From the NCBI RefSeq assembly GCF_029962835.1, contig NC_080578.1, forward strand, positions 47,857,001-47,921,000: 64,000 nt of DNA. Reading direction: 5' to 3'. The stretch's first letter is position 1. Every line of letters starts with the position of its first letter. Positions 1 to 11,872 of this stretch are shown here, piece by piece. This stretch comes from Magnolia sinica (lineage: Eukaryota; Streptophyta; Magnoliopsida; Magnoliales; Magnoliaceae). The notes under the pieces are model-generated. The model was not told the origin of the DNA. It saw nothing but the letters and a program-made list of their open reading frames with translations, and ran no database searches. Position numbers and translations under genes: made by a program.

Positions 1-863
1 TTGTATTTGGCATCATGACATAATCCCAAAGGCCAATAGTTGTAAGGATGTTAACCAAATCAATTGATAGGATAATTCTTAGAAAATATAATCATAGAAG
101 GCGGAATAACTCGCCGTAATAAAGGCCTGAAAAGATGGATAATTCATATCACAAAAGGTATGAAAGAGGCCAATAATTGATGGCGAAACATATAATAGGC
201 TAAATTAAATGAAGGCATGAAAAGGCAAAATCATATACATGAAGGCATGAAAAGGCAAAATCATATACATAAAGGCATGAAAAGGCGGGATAAAATATTC
301 AATCGAATTAGCGTAAACATAAAAGATAAAACCCTCACCTTCAGTATTTTAATTGTCTGTTAGTAAGGTCGTCGGCCTAGTGAGATCTTAAGGTTAAACC
401 TGTTTTCCTTTATCCTAATTCATGAATTCGAGATGGTTAGGATTAATATCAAGGTATGGTTTAGTAGATTTGAGGCTAGATTTAAACTAATTTCCAATCT
501 AACTAAGAATTCCAATTTAATTGGAGTCTAATTCATACCTGCTAACATGGTCAGTTAGAATCACTCCAACTCAGGCCCAACTCGTTGCTGGACTGAGTTG
601 ACCTGAAAACTACCTTCTTCCTTTTCTTCTTCTTCTTCTTCTTTCTTTATTTCTTTCTTAACGAGGTGGCCATATACCGGGTCACCCTCCAATGTAGGTT
701 GAGACTTCCTTTGCAAAGCATAATGAGGAAAGTCTCTTCTTTCTTCTTTTCCTTTCTTCCTTTTCCTTCTTTTCTTTCTCTTCCTCTTTTGTTTCTTTTC
801 TCTCTCTTCTTTTCTTGTTGCACGTCCAGCATGAAGGCTGGCCGTTGCTTTGTTTCTCTCTCA
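1..863. other. Unassigned flank with pyrimidine-rich tracts
   Basis: No gene is recognisable here. A 30-bp tandem repeat lies at 211-298. Pyrimidine-rich tracts (TTC/TTTC runs) fill about 610-660 and 735-815. Short open frames over these tracts have Lys/Glu/Arg-only or Phe/Ser/Leu-only composition and are composition artefacts. The stretch ends at the CACTA terminus at 864. Confidence 0.6.
211..298. repeat. 30-bp tandem repeat, about 2.9 copies
   Basis: The unit begins GAAGGCATGAAAAGGC and is followed by AAAATCATATACAT. Copies start at 211, 241 and 271. The first two are identical; the third starts with A and diverges after AAAAGGCG. No function is visible. Confidence 0.9.
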
Positions 864-1066
864 CACTACACCAAAATCGTCATTTAGGAATGGTTTAATA
901 CCGTTCCTAAATGAGGCATCACAGAAAATCAGGAACGGTTCAGAACCATTTTGGGTACCGTTTCAATTTTTAGAAACGGAATTTTATGAACGGTTTTAAA
1001 CCGTTCTGGTGCCAACGGTCATATTTGAGAATGGTATTTTTTTTCTTATTTTGGAACGATTTTAAA
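864..1066 (+). mobile_element. CACTA (En/Spm-type) transposon terminus with subterminal repeats
   Basis: The terminus begins CACTACACCAAAATCG, the form usual for plant CACTA transposons. It is followed by a cluster of subterminal motifs of the AACGGT/ACCGTT type in both orientations between about 890 and 1066, the expected transposase-binding region. A hairpin at 881-913 pairs CATTTAGGAATGGT with ACCGTTCCTAAATG. The subterminal repeats lie to the right, so the element extends rightwards. I found no matching TTTTGGTGTAGTG end in the window. No CACTA transposase is recognisable, so this is a truncated or non-autonomous copy, or one whose far end lies outside. Confidence 0.75.
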
Positions 1067-3311
1067 CAAAAAAAAAAAACCTGCTATATAAAATAAAATA
1101 AAATATATTTAAGCCATATTCATTTAAGAATCAAAAGATAGTAAAAACAACCATGATCTAATTTGAAACATTATTTATCTGACTTACAAACCTGACAGTA
1201 AAAACTAAAATCTACAATGGAAGACTTCAAAATTAAAAGACAATTCAATGAAAGTCCGTCAAGCAGATGAAGAGCTCCACAATGTGATGGCCTTTTATGT
1301 ACCTAACTAACAAGCAACAAGTAAAAGAATAAGAACAAAAACATGTGAATAGATTGAAAGAACAACAATCAACTATCAAAACAGTGTCAAAAAAATTATG
1401 ACAATTGAACATACATATGGGGGACTGTTGTTAGTTGAATCACATGGTTTTTGGATATGCTTAATGCACTCCTGACCCGAGGGGAGCTCGTTCTAGACCA
1501 AGCAAGGCAAACTTGTTCACTTTCTAGGTGTGAAAATGCATCTCCTGGGAAATCTATAACAACATAAGAACACCACCTATGGTAGTTCAACAAGGAAACT
1601 CTAGCAATCATCTTAACTAAAACTTGTAATGCATATAGAACTAGCAAAAGGTAGAGATGCTGAAAATTTCTGCTGAGGAATGTTCAAAATCCAGAATGGA
1701 ATACTCTAGATTCTTATGAGAAATGCATCATGTACATTGTAAAAAGATATTTGGAATGGCATTGCAAGTATAATTGGACTTACTTTCCATGCTGATTTGG
1801 AATGACATTGTAGGTATAATCAAGAATAGAAATCAGACCAAGGTTCTTAAGTTTTCTAGAATGTATTTATGAAGAGGAATGGGTTAGAAGCATTGCCTTT
1901 AGCTTCATCTTCCCATCATTAGCCAGAAACCTACAAGTTACTTTAAAATATTAGTTGTCAATGCACACATATCTCCCATAATAAAAAAAGAACTAGGCTA
2001 GCAAACTGAGAGCCCCTTGGGTGGAACTTTCATAAGATCCACCCCATTAAAATATTAGTTGTCAATGCACACGTTTCTCCCACAAACCTACAGATTACAT
2101 TAAAGCCATTCTTCTAATGTTCCTTGTCAAGATGAAAGAACTACCTAAAAAGTGTTGTATTCCAAAAACTAGGTAGGCCACACCATAGGAAACAAAACAA
2201 TATTAATGACTTGGAAAGAAGAGAAGGAACACTGTGGGGCTCCACAATGAGTTCCCCAGTTGTTAAACTTTCAAATCCCAAAAGCAGCATATGCATGAAG
2301 TTGGAAATTATCATTAGTATGGTTTCTATAATTTAAAGGACAAAAAAAAAAGGGAAACAAGAATTATCATTAGTATGGTTTCTATAATTTGAGCAAAAAT
2401 TATGTTGATGAACCTGCAAAGAAGTGTCACGAGAAAACAAAAATTGAACATAAGGAGCAATAATAGTTCTTAAAGAAAAATAAATTTGATTGAAATAGCC
2501 ATTTAACAAATCTGAGCAATGTTTGATTTAAATAGCCAACATGCAGTCTAATCATAAGGAAATGGCAAAAGAATTAATAATGATGTTTCTTACTATTCAT
2601 ATCATAGTAAAGAAGGTGACGGTATACAGAATGTCCTAGAAAAGAAGCACTATTTGAAGTACCTTTCAAATATACCACATTTAAAATGTTCATAAGGTCT
2701 TTGAAGTACACAATCTCATCATTTGCTGAATATGACATTCCATAAAAGAGATCCACCTAGGTATTCTTAGTAATCCTCCACTATGGGACATTAATGCATG
2801 GATATGGAAAAGTTACCATTCCTCATTATTGCAAAACAAAAAGGAAAAGGAAAAAAATGTCCTATTCATGAATTCCCAAAACACACTCACTCAAGCTGAC
2901 ATGTAGTGAAGACCGTTTCATTATTATGAAAAACACTATTGTATTTATGATTTGATCTCAACATTCAAGGAAAAATTTAATGCCATGGTTTGGGTAGAAT
3001 TTGGGTGGCTTAAAATTTTTTGACATTGGCCAGTCCTTTAGTTTCTTTTTAATCAACAAGGCATTATAACAATACTTATGTTGGATGTTCTAATAGCATC
3101 CTTTAAGGTTTTGGTTTGTACAAGTGAAATCAATAGTTTAGTTATCCCACCCATTGATATGATGGGTCCCACTCTGGTGGACCATCCACTAAAAAATACC
3201 AAAAACAGAAAAATCCAAACACTTCAATAGGGGAATTGAACACATTTTTACCAAATTGTAGTTCAATCATAACCATCTTGTTTAAGGGAGAAGAAGATTC
3301 CTAAAGAATAC
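1067..3311. other. AT-rich DNA inside the presumed CACTA element
   Basis: This is intron-like AT-rich sequence. Minus-strand open frames at 1396-1647 (83 codons) and 2574-2756 (60 codons) have plausible amino-acid composition, but I do not recognise them and neither has a supporting neighbour exon. Position between the CACTA end and the chaperonin exon suggests more captured sequence, which is inference. Confidence 0.4.
1396..1647 (-). pseudogene. Unrecognised open frame, possible captured exon
   Basis: This 83-codon minus-strand frame has balanced composition, including the stretch VVIDFPGDAFSHLESE. I cannot assign it to a family. It lies on the same strand as the recognised host exons (chaperonin, dioxygenase, S-acyltransferase), which is the only reason to list it. 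It could equally be a chance frame in AT-rich DNA. Confidence 0.2.
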
Positions 3312-3389
3312 CTGAATGACAGCAACACAACCAGAGAGTTTTGCTATTCTTTCATTAAGCTTCTCTCTTTCATAATCCTATGCAGCAGC
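3312..3389 (-). pseudogene. Chaperonin-60 beta (plastid type) single-exon fragment
   Basis: Read on the minus strand, a 26-codon exon is bounded by a TTTTTGTAG acceptor (just above 3389) and a CAG|GTATTC donor (at 3312). It carries DYEREKLNERIAKLSG and then VAVIQ. This is the conserved segment of plant plastid Cpn60 beta subunits, GroEL-like chaperonins that fold stromal proteins. The fragment is dead: codon 4 is TAG where the family has Gln, and the second Gly of the SGG motif is Cys. No neighbouring chaperonin exon was found on either side, so only one exon with flanking intron is present. That fits capture by the surrounding transposon rather than a resident gene. Confidence 0.8.
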
Positions 3390-3392
3390 CTA

Positions 3393-3466
3393 CAAAAACC
3401 CAAAATACATATGCCACTAAGGATGCTCAATAGCTGAAGGATGATGGAGAAGGAAAGGCTAAGAAG
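3393..3466. repeat. 74-bp direct repeat, left copy
   Basis: This copy is identical over 74 bp to 7388-7461. On the minus strand it is the intron end just upstream of the chaperonin exon acceptor. The two copies exactly bracket the 3467-7387 insert. A normal transposon duplication would be 3-10 bp. Confidence 0.95.
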
Positions 3467-4589
3467 CGATCCTTCCGGTCAAATTCCGGCAACCTTCGCA
3501 CCGTATTCGGTATTTGCGCACGATCCTAAGCCAGGTCCCACGCACCGACGCTCGATCCGAAACTTATGTCTTGGTGATCGCGTCGTCGCCGCGGTTTCAA
3601 TGCCGTGACTTGCGCACCGAACCGATACCTAGGAAAGAAGATGCCGATCAGCGTCTATTCCGAAGAAACACCGCGCGTTGCGGATTTCGAGGGAATCTCT
3701 ACTATTAGTCCCATCAATCAACCATTAAAGCATCCCATACCTCAAGTACATCAACCCATCCCCACCTTTTTCAAAAGTCCACCATTCTTTCCACCTCACC
3801 ACTCCTCTTTCCAAATTTCAACAACAACCATACACCTTTTCACAATTTTCAACCCAAACCATCCCCCATCACTCCATCACCCATCTCTTTCTCTCTCTCT
3901 CCCTCCCTTTACAACTATCTCTCTTATTCATTTTTTTAAAAAATCCAAATCCAAGAGAGAGCACCATACGTATGAAACCCTCTCCCATTTTCTCCCAAGT
4001 TTCAAGTGTGGCCCATCTCCTACCCCTTCATCTCTCATCTCAACCATCCATTTCTCATCTTCCACCATCAAAGAGGAGCTCAAGGAACTAAGGAAGCCAA
4101 GGGAGCAAGAAGATCAAGTGGTGGGTGCCTTGATAGGGTAGATTTTCATATTTTTAAGATGGGCCAAGTGAGGCCAACCGATCAATGGTTTGGATCTCAC
4201 TTTGGACCCTAAGATGTGGCCGATGGCCCACTTGGATCATCATGATCATTCCATGATGGGGCCATTCTCCATGGACCCCATCATGATGTTTATTTTCTTG
4301 TATGTTTAGGGTCATCTAGACCGTTTAATTTGGTGGAGAAGGGATCTCCACCGTTGGATTTAATTTTTAATGGGCCACATAAAATGGGACCCACTTGATG
4401 TATGATTTGGTGCAAGGGAGGGCCCATAGTGCCGGGGTCCCTCCATCACGCGGTCTCACTCTCTATCTCTCTCCCTTTTTATTTTATTTCTTTTATTTAT
4501 TTTATTTCATTTTATTATGTTGTTATGATGATGAGGTTGTGTGGCCCACTTGAATGGGCCCCACCATAGGGTATGTATTCCATCCAACT

Positions 4590-6050
4590 CACCTACGAGT
4601 GGGGCCCACCTTGTGTGTAGTATACACACCATCCTCCATGAGGTGGCCCACATAAGCAAGGCCCACCTCTAGTATATTTGCAGAGTCCAGCGTCCAGGGA
4701 CGCTGGACGTTTCATGGCAAATGTAAAAAAAAAAAAATTTAGCTTGGTTTGGAGATGGCCCACTTGTGTAGGCTCCACCTTGATGTATGTATTAAATCCA
4801 TGCCGTCCATTCCTTTCCCAATTCTGTTTTAGGCGTTGAGCCAAAAGATGGGGTTAATCAGACCTTCGGGCGTGCCGTACCATACCAAACGGTGGTTTTC
4901 ACCGTTGAAACCTTCCCTGATTTCTTATCCGCCAAAATACATCCAATATTGGACTCGTTTTACTCGCGCTGAGCCATGGAGAGCCATTGGACGGAGTGGA
5001 TTTACAAGATGTGGACCCCACCTGTAAAATCCATAAGAAAACAAAAATCAAAAAAAAAAATAAAAAGGGGCAACACCTGCGCCCAGCGTCCAACGGACGG
5101 GCTGACGGACAGCCACCCACGGCTGCAGCCGTGGGCCCCACCTTGATGTTTATATACCATCTAAGCCGTTCATAGGGTGGGCCATCCCCTGAAATGGGCT
5201 CACCCCAAAAATCAGCTTAATCTAAGACTCAGGTGGCCCACACCGTAGGAAACAGTTGGAATAAGCCCCTACCTTTGAAACCCTTTTCGGGCCCACAGAA
5301 GTTTCGGATCAGGGTGAAAATTCTTTTCACCCTTCATCTAGGCCTGCTGGACCTTATCAACGGTCCGGATGGGATATAAACACTATGGTGGGCCCCACAT
5401 GGAGCCCACATTGATGTATGTGCTTCATTCCCACCGTCCGCCTGGACGGTGGACGTGGACCCACTGTGACGTGTGTGGGCCCACTGTGATGAGTGTGTGG
5501 GCCCACTGTGATGTGTGCGTGTGTGTGTGCGTATATATATATATATATAATATTATATTTCATATAATATTATATGTATTATGTATATATATATTATATA
5601 CTATATATATATATTATATACTATATTATATGTATATTTTTTTGAGGGGTTGAGGCCCACCTTGATATATAGGTAAGGCCCACCTCAGTACTTATGGCCC
5701 ATGATTGAGGCCCACTTTGATGTATTATGGGCCCATGGGTCAAGGCCCATTTGAGGTATTAAGGGCCCATGGTTTAAGGCCCATTAAGACATATTGGGGC
5801 CTATGGGTTGAGGCCCATTTGATGTACATTTGGGGCCCATTGGTGTGGCCCATTTGATACACATAAGGCCCATAAGATTAGGCCCATTTGATACGTTAAA
5901 GCCCACGGTTTATAGTCCATTGCAATGCACATAAGGCCCATTGGTGCGGCCAGGTGATGTGGCCCACTTGATGAATACAAGGCCCATATGATATGGCCAT
6001 TTGACGTATTTAAGGCCTAATGGGGCGAGCTAAGGTCCATTGCAATGTAC
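4590..6050. repeat. Dispersed GGGCCCAC / CCTTGATGTAT repeat cluster
   Basis: Diverged copies of a unit reading roughly GGGCCCCACCTTGATGTAT, then about 20 bp, then CCGTCCA, occur near 4770-4815, 5137-5180 and 5386-5445. A short tandem GTGGGCCCACTGTGATG array lies at 5458-5518. From 5650 to 6050 the line GGCCCATTTGATGTA recurs every 30-50 bp with variations. Function is unknown. Confidence 0.7.
5518..5640. repeat. (GT)n and (TA)n microsatellite
   Basis: A short GTGTGTGTGTGCG run passes into TATATATA tracts interrupted by ATTATATACT units. Short frames over it are composition artefacts. Confidence 0.95.
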
Positions 6051-7387
6051 GATCCTGCATGACTTATGTAATGATGTTTACGTCGTATGCCTTGGGAGCA
6101 ATGGTGGTTTGACGTCCACATTACAAGTATAGTGTGGTTAAATGTCCGCATCATGACATTCCCTAAGGCCCATTGTTAGGCTCGTGCGTGTTATGTGTAG
6201 GCCGTCTCGGCCCACCTTCGTTATGTACATCATCCATCCTATATAGCATGTTTAATTTCATGATTCATGATCATATGCATCATACGTATGCTTGATATGA
6301 GAAATGATTGATCATAGCATATGCCTTTGGGCAGATTGTTTAGGGGCTCCCGTACAGGGGGTGTTGCCCTACATGAGCGCACGATACGCGCAGGATTGTG
6401 CCTGATAGTGTGATTCATGCATTCGCATTGTGTGATATGGTACTGTACGCCCTAGCGACATCAGGGTCGTAGCCTCCACAGACGTATCGTGGTTGGCAGG
6501 ATTGGATACCGGAAATACTCTTCTACATGGGGTGCGATAGATATCCCTGGGTGAAAGTCCCTAAACCCTTATGGTACCGGGAGGTTGCTCCAACGTCAGA
6601 CCGAGTGGGTGCATGAGCGAGTGCCGATTACAGACGGTCCCGCTTTCCAGCGTGTCGTGGTCGGTTGGAAGGGGGTGCGGCCTTACCCGCCCGAGAGTAG
6701 GGGCAATGCTAGGCTGAGTCTGACCAGCTCGAGGAATGGGTCAGCTATTGACGAGCCGAGCCCGATATTGGCAGGCGGATAGTAAGGTCTTTTCCACTCA
6801 CCTTATTGCGCGCGATGGGGCGGCAATCTGGCTTGGAGTGTACTAGACCGCGGTGATATTCCAGATTTGAGCCGTATTGACATGTGGACTTAGATGAGGA
6901 TTAGTATGCATGACTTGCATTTTACATTTCATGGCCTTTGTATGGCCGACATCATTCTTTGCACCGCATGGCCTTGGTACGGCTAATGGGATTCTTAGCA
7001 TGTTCCGCATTACTCTAATACTGCATAGCTACATTATCACCTTGAGCATACACTTTCACCACCCTCTAAGCTTTCTATAAGCTTATGCACGACCGTTGCG
7101 TGCGGGTGACGTTGGATCGCCTGAGGCTTGGACGCGTTGCTGATCTTCTTTTGGAGTTTTGGTCTATATTCATTGTATTTCCCTTATGCTCATTGTACTT
7201 GTAAAGTTTTTGATTATAGTGGAAATGTGATGGAGTTTTTGGTTGTTGTTTGTGGGTTATGCCTTTGGTTATGCTTATTACGAATCAAACGGATGTTAAA
7301 AATCCTCCTTGTAGCATCCAAGGATCGGAACCTGTCGAATGGGCGCTGGGAGCCGAGAATGGGGTTCTACGGAGGCTGTCGGCGATG

Positions 7388-7461
7388 CAAAAACCCAAAA
7401 TACATATGCCACTAAGGATGCTCAATAGCTGAAGGATGATGGAGAAGGAAAGGCTAAGAAG
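7388..7461. repeat. 74-bp direct repeat, right copy
   Basis: Identical to 3393-3466. After it the original intron sequence resumes with AATTTAATTACAATTG. Confidence 0.95.
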
Positions 7462-9110
7462 AATTTAATTACAATTGAAAAAAGAAAAATGAAAAAACAA
7501 AACACCTCAACAAAAAATGTAATTTACTCTTCTAAAACTTCACTTAAAAGTTAAAACGCTATGTAACTGATGGAATTTTCTCTTCTCAAAGTGGTTAATC
7601 TCCATTTGAAAATATAAGTATTTAATTAAAAATTTGAGGAAAAGGACAGGTTTAAATGGCTATCTAGCACCTTTTTTTTCTAAAAATTAAAATAAAATCA
7701 GCTATATAACAAAAAAAAAAAAAAAAAAAACAGGGAGTATGCAAGTGCTAGTGCTCCTATTGCTAGAGCCTGATGCAATTTGAGATGAGATGTGTAGTTA
7801 TATAATGATTTCATTTCCTCAAATATGAAAGTGAATCATCATAATAACGGACAACCAAAGGATGTTTCCATCATCTTCATCCTTTTGAATTTTATAGTGC
7901 ATTGACTAAGAAAAAGAATGCCATCATTCATCCACATGCACATCAAAGACGCTTACATATACACATCGTATACATAGGCAATTAGACATCACAGATTTTA
8001 GCTAATTCATGCATTTTTAGCTACAAAAAGTCAAGGGAGATCTTTTCCACAAATTTCTATTCTTTTTCACAATTTGTTATAATAAATCATTGCTTACTTC
8101 TAAAAACTATAGTATTGGCTATAAGAAGAAACATGGTTTTGTTGCAATATATTGTTCATTTTAGATATTGTAATTGGTGGTTTCTCTGCTTCACGATGGG
8201 AATACTAGAGATTTAAGCTAAAAGTTCTAAAAACTTGAGGAAGGAAACACTTGATTTTTAAGCTAAAAGTTCTAAAAAGTGTGACCCACTTGATGGAAAG
8301 CTTTTATCTCACAACCTTATGCTACATTGGTGCATGTGGCTGCATTTGGTTGGGCAATGCTTCACATGCGTGTTAGTAAAACTTACCCACAACTTATGCT
8401 TGGTCCAAGATTTACGTTGGAAGAATCAAGTTAGATGAGTAGCTTGGTCATGCATATGTGTAAACTCTCTCATCAATCGCTTGAAATGTGCAAGCAGCAT
8501 CACCTATAAAATCTAGAGAGTACAAATTAAATCTCTGGTTAAAGCCTAAAAATGATGTGCAATTATTCATAGTAAAGTAATTCATCAACAAAATAGAAAT
8601 ACATGAATGCAAAAACTATGATGACGCACTCATTCCATCCAAATGGGGCAAGTGATAATCCACACTATAAATCCAATGAATCTCGGTGTGGATGGATGAT
8701 GCCCTCTGATAGAGATGATCTTGATCTTTCGATCAATGTCCTTGGAGTAAACGGTTAAGGAAAAAAAATATAGCAATAGTCTGTAAAAAATGCCAAAGAC
8801 TGGATGGTTAGGAACTTCCACTTGGTTCAGGTTCCAATAAAATGAGAACTTGTGAGATTGTGGACAAATTACAAATGCAAATTAGATTTTATCCTAGATA
8901 TGAAATCACCATTTTCATTTAATATTGGCTTGAAGGTTTGGATTAACTGCATAGTTCAGACTTCTTGGTTCATCAGTGTTCTCTGCTAACAAGAAAAGAT
9001 TAGAATATTGCCACCAAAAGGAACACATGTTACAGAGCAAACAAGTCTCTTAATGGAATCCAACAAGGGTATATTGATCTTCACTTGCTGGAAAACTTCC
9101 AAGACAACAT
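7462..9110. other. Intron-like AT-rich DNA upstream of the chaperonin exon
   Basis: No exon is recognised. A minus-strand frame at 8630-8821 (63 codons) and one at 8986-9213, which runs into the LTR, are not assignable. I looked for the next upstream chaperonin exon and for the missing C-terminal dioxygenase exons and did not see them. The stretch ends at element A. Confidence 0.5.
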
Positions 9111-11128
9111 TGTAAGTGCTATGGTTTCTATCCCTCTTTGTTGTCAAATTTGTAGTGCCAAAATCACTATTATACTTTGTTATATATAACTTGCATAAGT
9201 GAAGCTTTCTCAAGGATCAACATTCATGAATAAGCTAAGCTCACAACAAGCAAAGCTCTCAAGTACAAGACTCAAGATCTTGAATGAAAGAACTGCTCAC
9301 AAGACTCAAGCTAAAACTCAAGTGAACTCAAGACTCAAGTTGAAAGTCAAGTTGAACTCAAGACTCAAGAGACTCAAGTCAACTCAAGACTCAAGTGAAA
9401 CTCAAGCCACTTTCAAGATTGAGTTACATGAAGAGTTCAACTACATCAAGACTTCAAGGCGATACTTCAAGGTCACTTGTTCCTAATGCTTCAATGTCCA
9501 TACTTCATGATTGAGGTTTGTTTGACCATAGGTTGACCTTAGAAGTAGGTCATTTCGGATACATAAGTCGAATGTTATTTTACATGTGATTGGTCTTTCT
9601 TCGACTAGTCTTAGGTCTTCTTCGACTAGTCCTAGACTTGCTTGACCGATCTAAGAAAATCCTCGACCGATCCATAAGTTTGTTACAAATTAGGATAAAA
9701 TCAGCCTTCGACTAGTCCAGGAATGCTTGACCGGTCGTAGGAACAGTGTCGACCGATCTTCGACGATCGTACATTCTTCGACTCAAGTCCAAAGATATTC
9801 AGACCTACGACTCGAAGGAAACCTACGACCGGTCGTAGGAGGGCTACGACCAGTAGAACGGTCAACGTATATCCCGCCTAATCTTTCAAATATATGTATG
9901 GCTTGACTAGTCGAAGAGCACTCTAGACATCGAAGACACGATCTTCTCACCTATAAATAGTGCACGAATCTTAGAAGAAATCATTGATTTAATTATAGTA
10001 TTCAAGCCAATCCTCGCGAACTTCTTAGAGATAATTTTGTGCTCCATCTAAGCTAAGTGTGCTTATTTAATATCTTCTTTCCTTAGCTTTATTTTAATTG
10101 ATTTTATTTCTACTATTCCAATCGATTTGAAAAGAGGAATTGTTATTCCCTTTCTTTGGAATCAAAATCAATTAAGGCAAGCCCTATTTGGTTTAATTTA
10201 AAATCTATTAGAACTAGAACCATTGTAATCAAGTCTTGGACATTGAACTTGGACATTCAATCATCTACTTTGATTTGGTTCTACAGGCTACAACGAAGAA
10301 GATATTCGTATTTTACATATTGTAAATTCCTTTCTATTATTTTGGTTTCTTTCAAGATTTGCCGGAAAAATCTTGTTATATTGGTTATCCGAGGAAAGCC
10401 AGGAAAACTCGAAGTGGGGTTTTTAATTGTGTAAGCCCACATACAAAGACAAAATTGTAAGGGTTTTGGGTGAACAGGAAAACCTATCTTTAGTGAACGC
10501 TAATATCCCTGTGTGAGGATATTAGGAGTGGAGTAGCTTTTGTGTGGCTTGTTGGATAACGGTTGGTGAACACACAGCGAACCACTATAATCCCTTGTGT
10601 TATGGTTGATTATTTTATTCTTCTATTTTTGTATTACTTTTGTGGGATGTATGTATGGTGGTGAATGTTGTAATTATTTAAAGATTTGTGAGAATGCTGT
10701 AATAGCTTGGAATTTACTTTCTGCTATTCCTTTATAATCTTGATTTTCAATTTCATTTTGAAAGTTGTTACAGCAAGGTTGCCATTCCATTTTTATTGTG
10801 TATGGCTTTAACTAGAACAATACATTTTTAATTACAAGATATTTCAATTCGGTTTGTATTTCTTTTTATATTCCTCTTCGATTTGAGACTTGATACAAAG
10901 ACCTTTCTAGAAATAAGGTTGTCCTACCATAAACTCTGTTTTGGTGTAAGGTTGTCCTTAGAACAACGTTTGTATCAACCACTCAAGATCTGAATTTTGA
11001 GGTTATTTTAATTTACTGCATTGTTATTTACTTTGGCTATCATTTTCTTTATTATTCCGCTGTTATAAGTTTTTATTTGGCATTGTCCTATTCACCCCCC
11101 CTCTAGGACATATAGCTTGGCCTTTTCA
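9111..11128 (+). repeat. Element A 5' LTR
   Basis: It starts TGTAAGTGCTATGG and ends GGCCTTTTCA, immediately before the primer site. It contains a palindrome-like motif array (9601-9925) and a TATA box (TATAAATAG, 9952-9960). It differs from the 3' LTR at many places that overlap CAG or CTG. An 80-92-codon frame in its U5 part starts at TTG and is not treated as a gene. Confidence 0.9.
9601..9925. promoter_or_regulatory. Palindromic cis-region of element A 5' LTR
   Basis: Repeated near-palindromes of the type TTCGACTAGTCGAAG and CTACGACCAGTCGTAG lie just upstream of the TATA box at 9952. The same array is at 18421-18785 and, inverted, at 50590-50935. Palindromic cis-regions in this LTR position are known from maize Sireviruses. 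Confidence 0.8.
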
Positions 11129-11130
11129 AG

Positions 11131-11147
11131 TGGTATCAAAGCCTAAT
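11131..11147 (+). promoter_or_regulatory. Element A primer binding site
   Basis: TGGTATCAAAGCC lies two bases after the LTR end. It resembles the complement of initiator methionine tRNA (TGGTATCAGAGC) with one mismatch in the core. Confidence 0.8.
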
Positions 11148-11200
11148 AGCTCGTTTTTTTTTGGATTTAATTCCTGAGCTAACGATTTAAGCTATTTAAG

Positions 11201-11872
11201 ATGTCAAATTTTGATAGCCTTTCAGTCACTAGGCCTCCACCCTTTGATGGCTCCAACTATGCTTATTGGAAAGCCAGAATGAGGATCTTCCTCAAATCAA
11301 TGGATGAAAATGTGTGGCAAGCCACAGTGACTGAATGGAATCCTCCTATCATGGAAGTTACTGGGGTTGATGGTTCAAAATCAATGAAAGCCACACCATA
11401 TTACCAATGGACCACCCTTCAGAAAAGTGAGAGTAGTGCAAATGCTAAAGCACTAAATGCAATTACTTGCGCACTATCACCGGATGAGTTCAAAAGAATC
11501 ATTTCCTGTGATACTGCAAAGCAAGCTTGGGATACATTAGAAATGACACACGAGGGTACTACAATTGTCAAAAAATCTAAAGTCCAACTCCTCACAACCA
11601 GATTTGAAGAAATTCATATGGAGGAAAATGAAATGTTTATGGACTTTTACACTAGATTGAATGACATTGTAAACTCAATGTGCGGTCTTGGCGATAAAAT
11701 CACAGAAAGTTTAGTGTGTGCAAAAATACTACGCTCACTTCCTGATTGGTTAATTTCTTAAGTTACCTCAATCCATGAACTTCGTGATACAGATAATATG
11801 AGGGTTGAAGAACTAGTTGGTTCTCTACAAACCTACGAGTTAAACTTTAATGATCCTTAAGGAAAATCTTTC
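11201..11872 (+). pseudogene. Element A gag, N-terminal part
   Basis: The ATG at 11201 opens a copia gag polyprotein (capsid-type UBN2/DUF4219 region). It includes RPPPFDGSNYAYWKARM near residues 11-27 and the family-typical AKQAWDTLEMTHEG further on. A TAA at about 11759 interrupts a frame that otherwise continues as a gag sequence (MRVEELVGSLQTYE) to about 11860, then shifts. In the intact family gag is the structural protein of the cytoplasmic virus-like particle. Confidence 0.85.

Larger units (their letters stand above)
3467..7387. mobile_element. 3.9-kb unclassified insert in the chaperonin intron
   Basis: The insert interrupts an intron and is flanked by 74-bp exact direct repeats. 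It has no gag/pol-like reading frame, no terminal inverted repeat and no poly(A). The first 3 kb is rich in GGGCCCAC/GGCCCATT motifs. About 6300-7387 is more GC-rich and non-coding, in the style of a large gypsy LTR. It begins CGATCCTTCCGG and ends GGCTGTCGGCGATG, not TG...CA. It may be a fragment of a gypsy LTR or of a local repeat copied in during break repair. Open frames at 3605-4141 and 6585-6782 are low-complexity or unrecognised. Confidence 0.6.

Noticed and set aside
647..887. Open frames on both strands over the TTTC/TTC tracts
   Set aside because: Amino-acid content is almost only Lys/Glu/Arg or Phe/Ser/Leu, as expected from a pyrimidine tract; no start context or neighbour supports a gene.
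3605..4141. 178-codon frame in the 3.9-kb insert
   Set aside because: Low-complexity Pro/Ser/His/Thr-rich translation of a pyrimidine-rich stretch without any motif.
10156..10434. LTR-encoded protein of element A (also at 19003-19245 and 50131-50373)
   Set aside because: The frame is shared because the LTRs are copies of each other; it begins at TTG, has biased composition and differs in length between copies.
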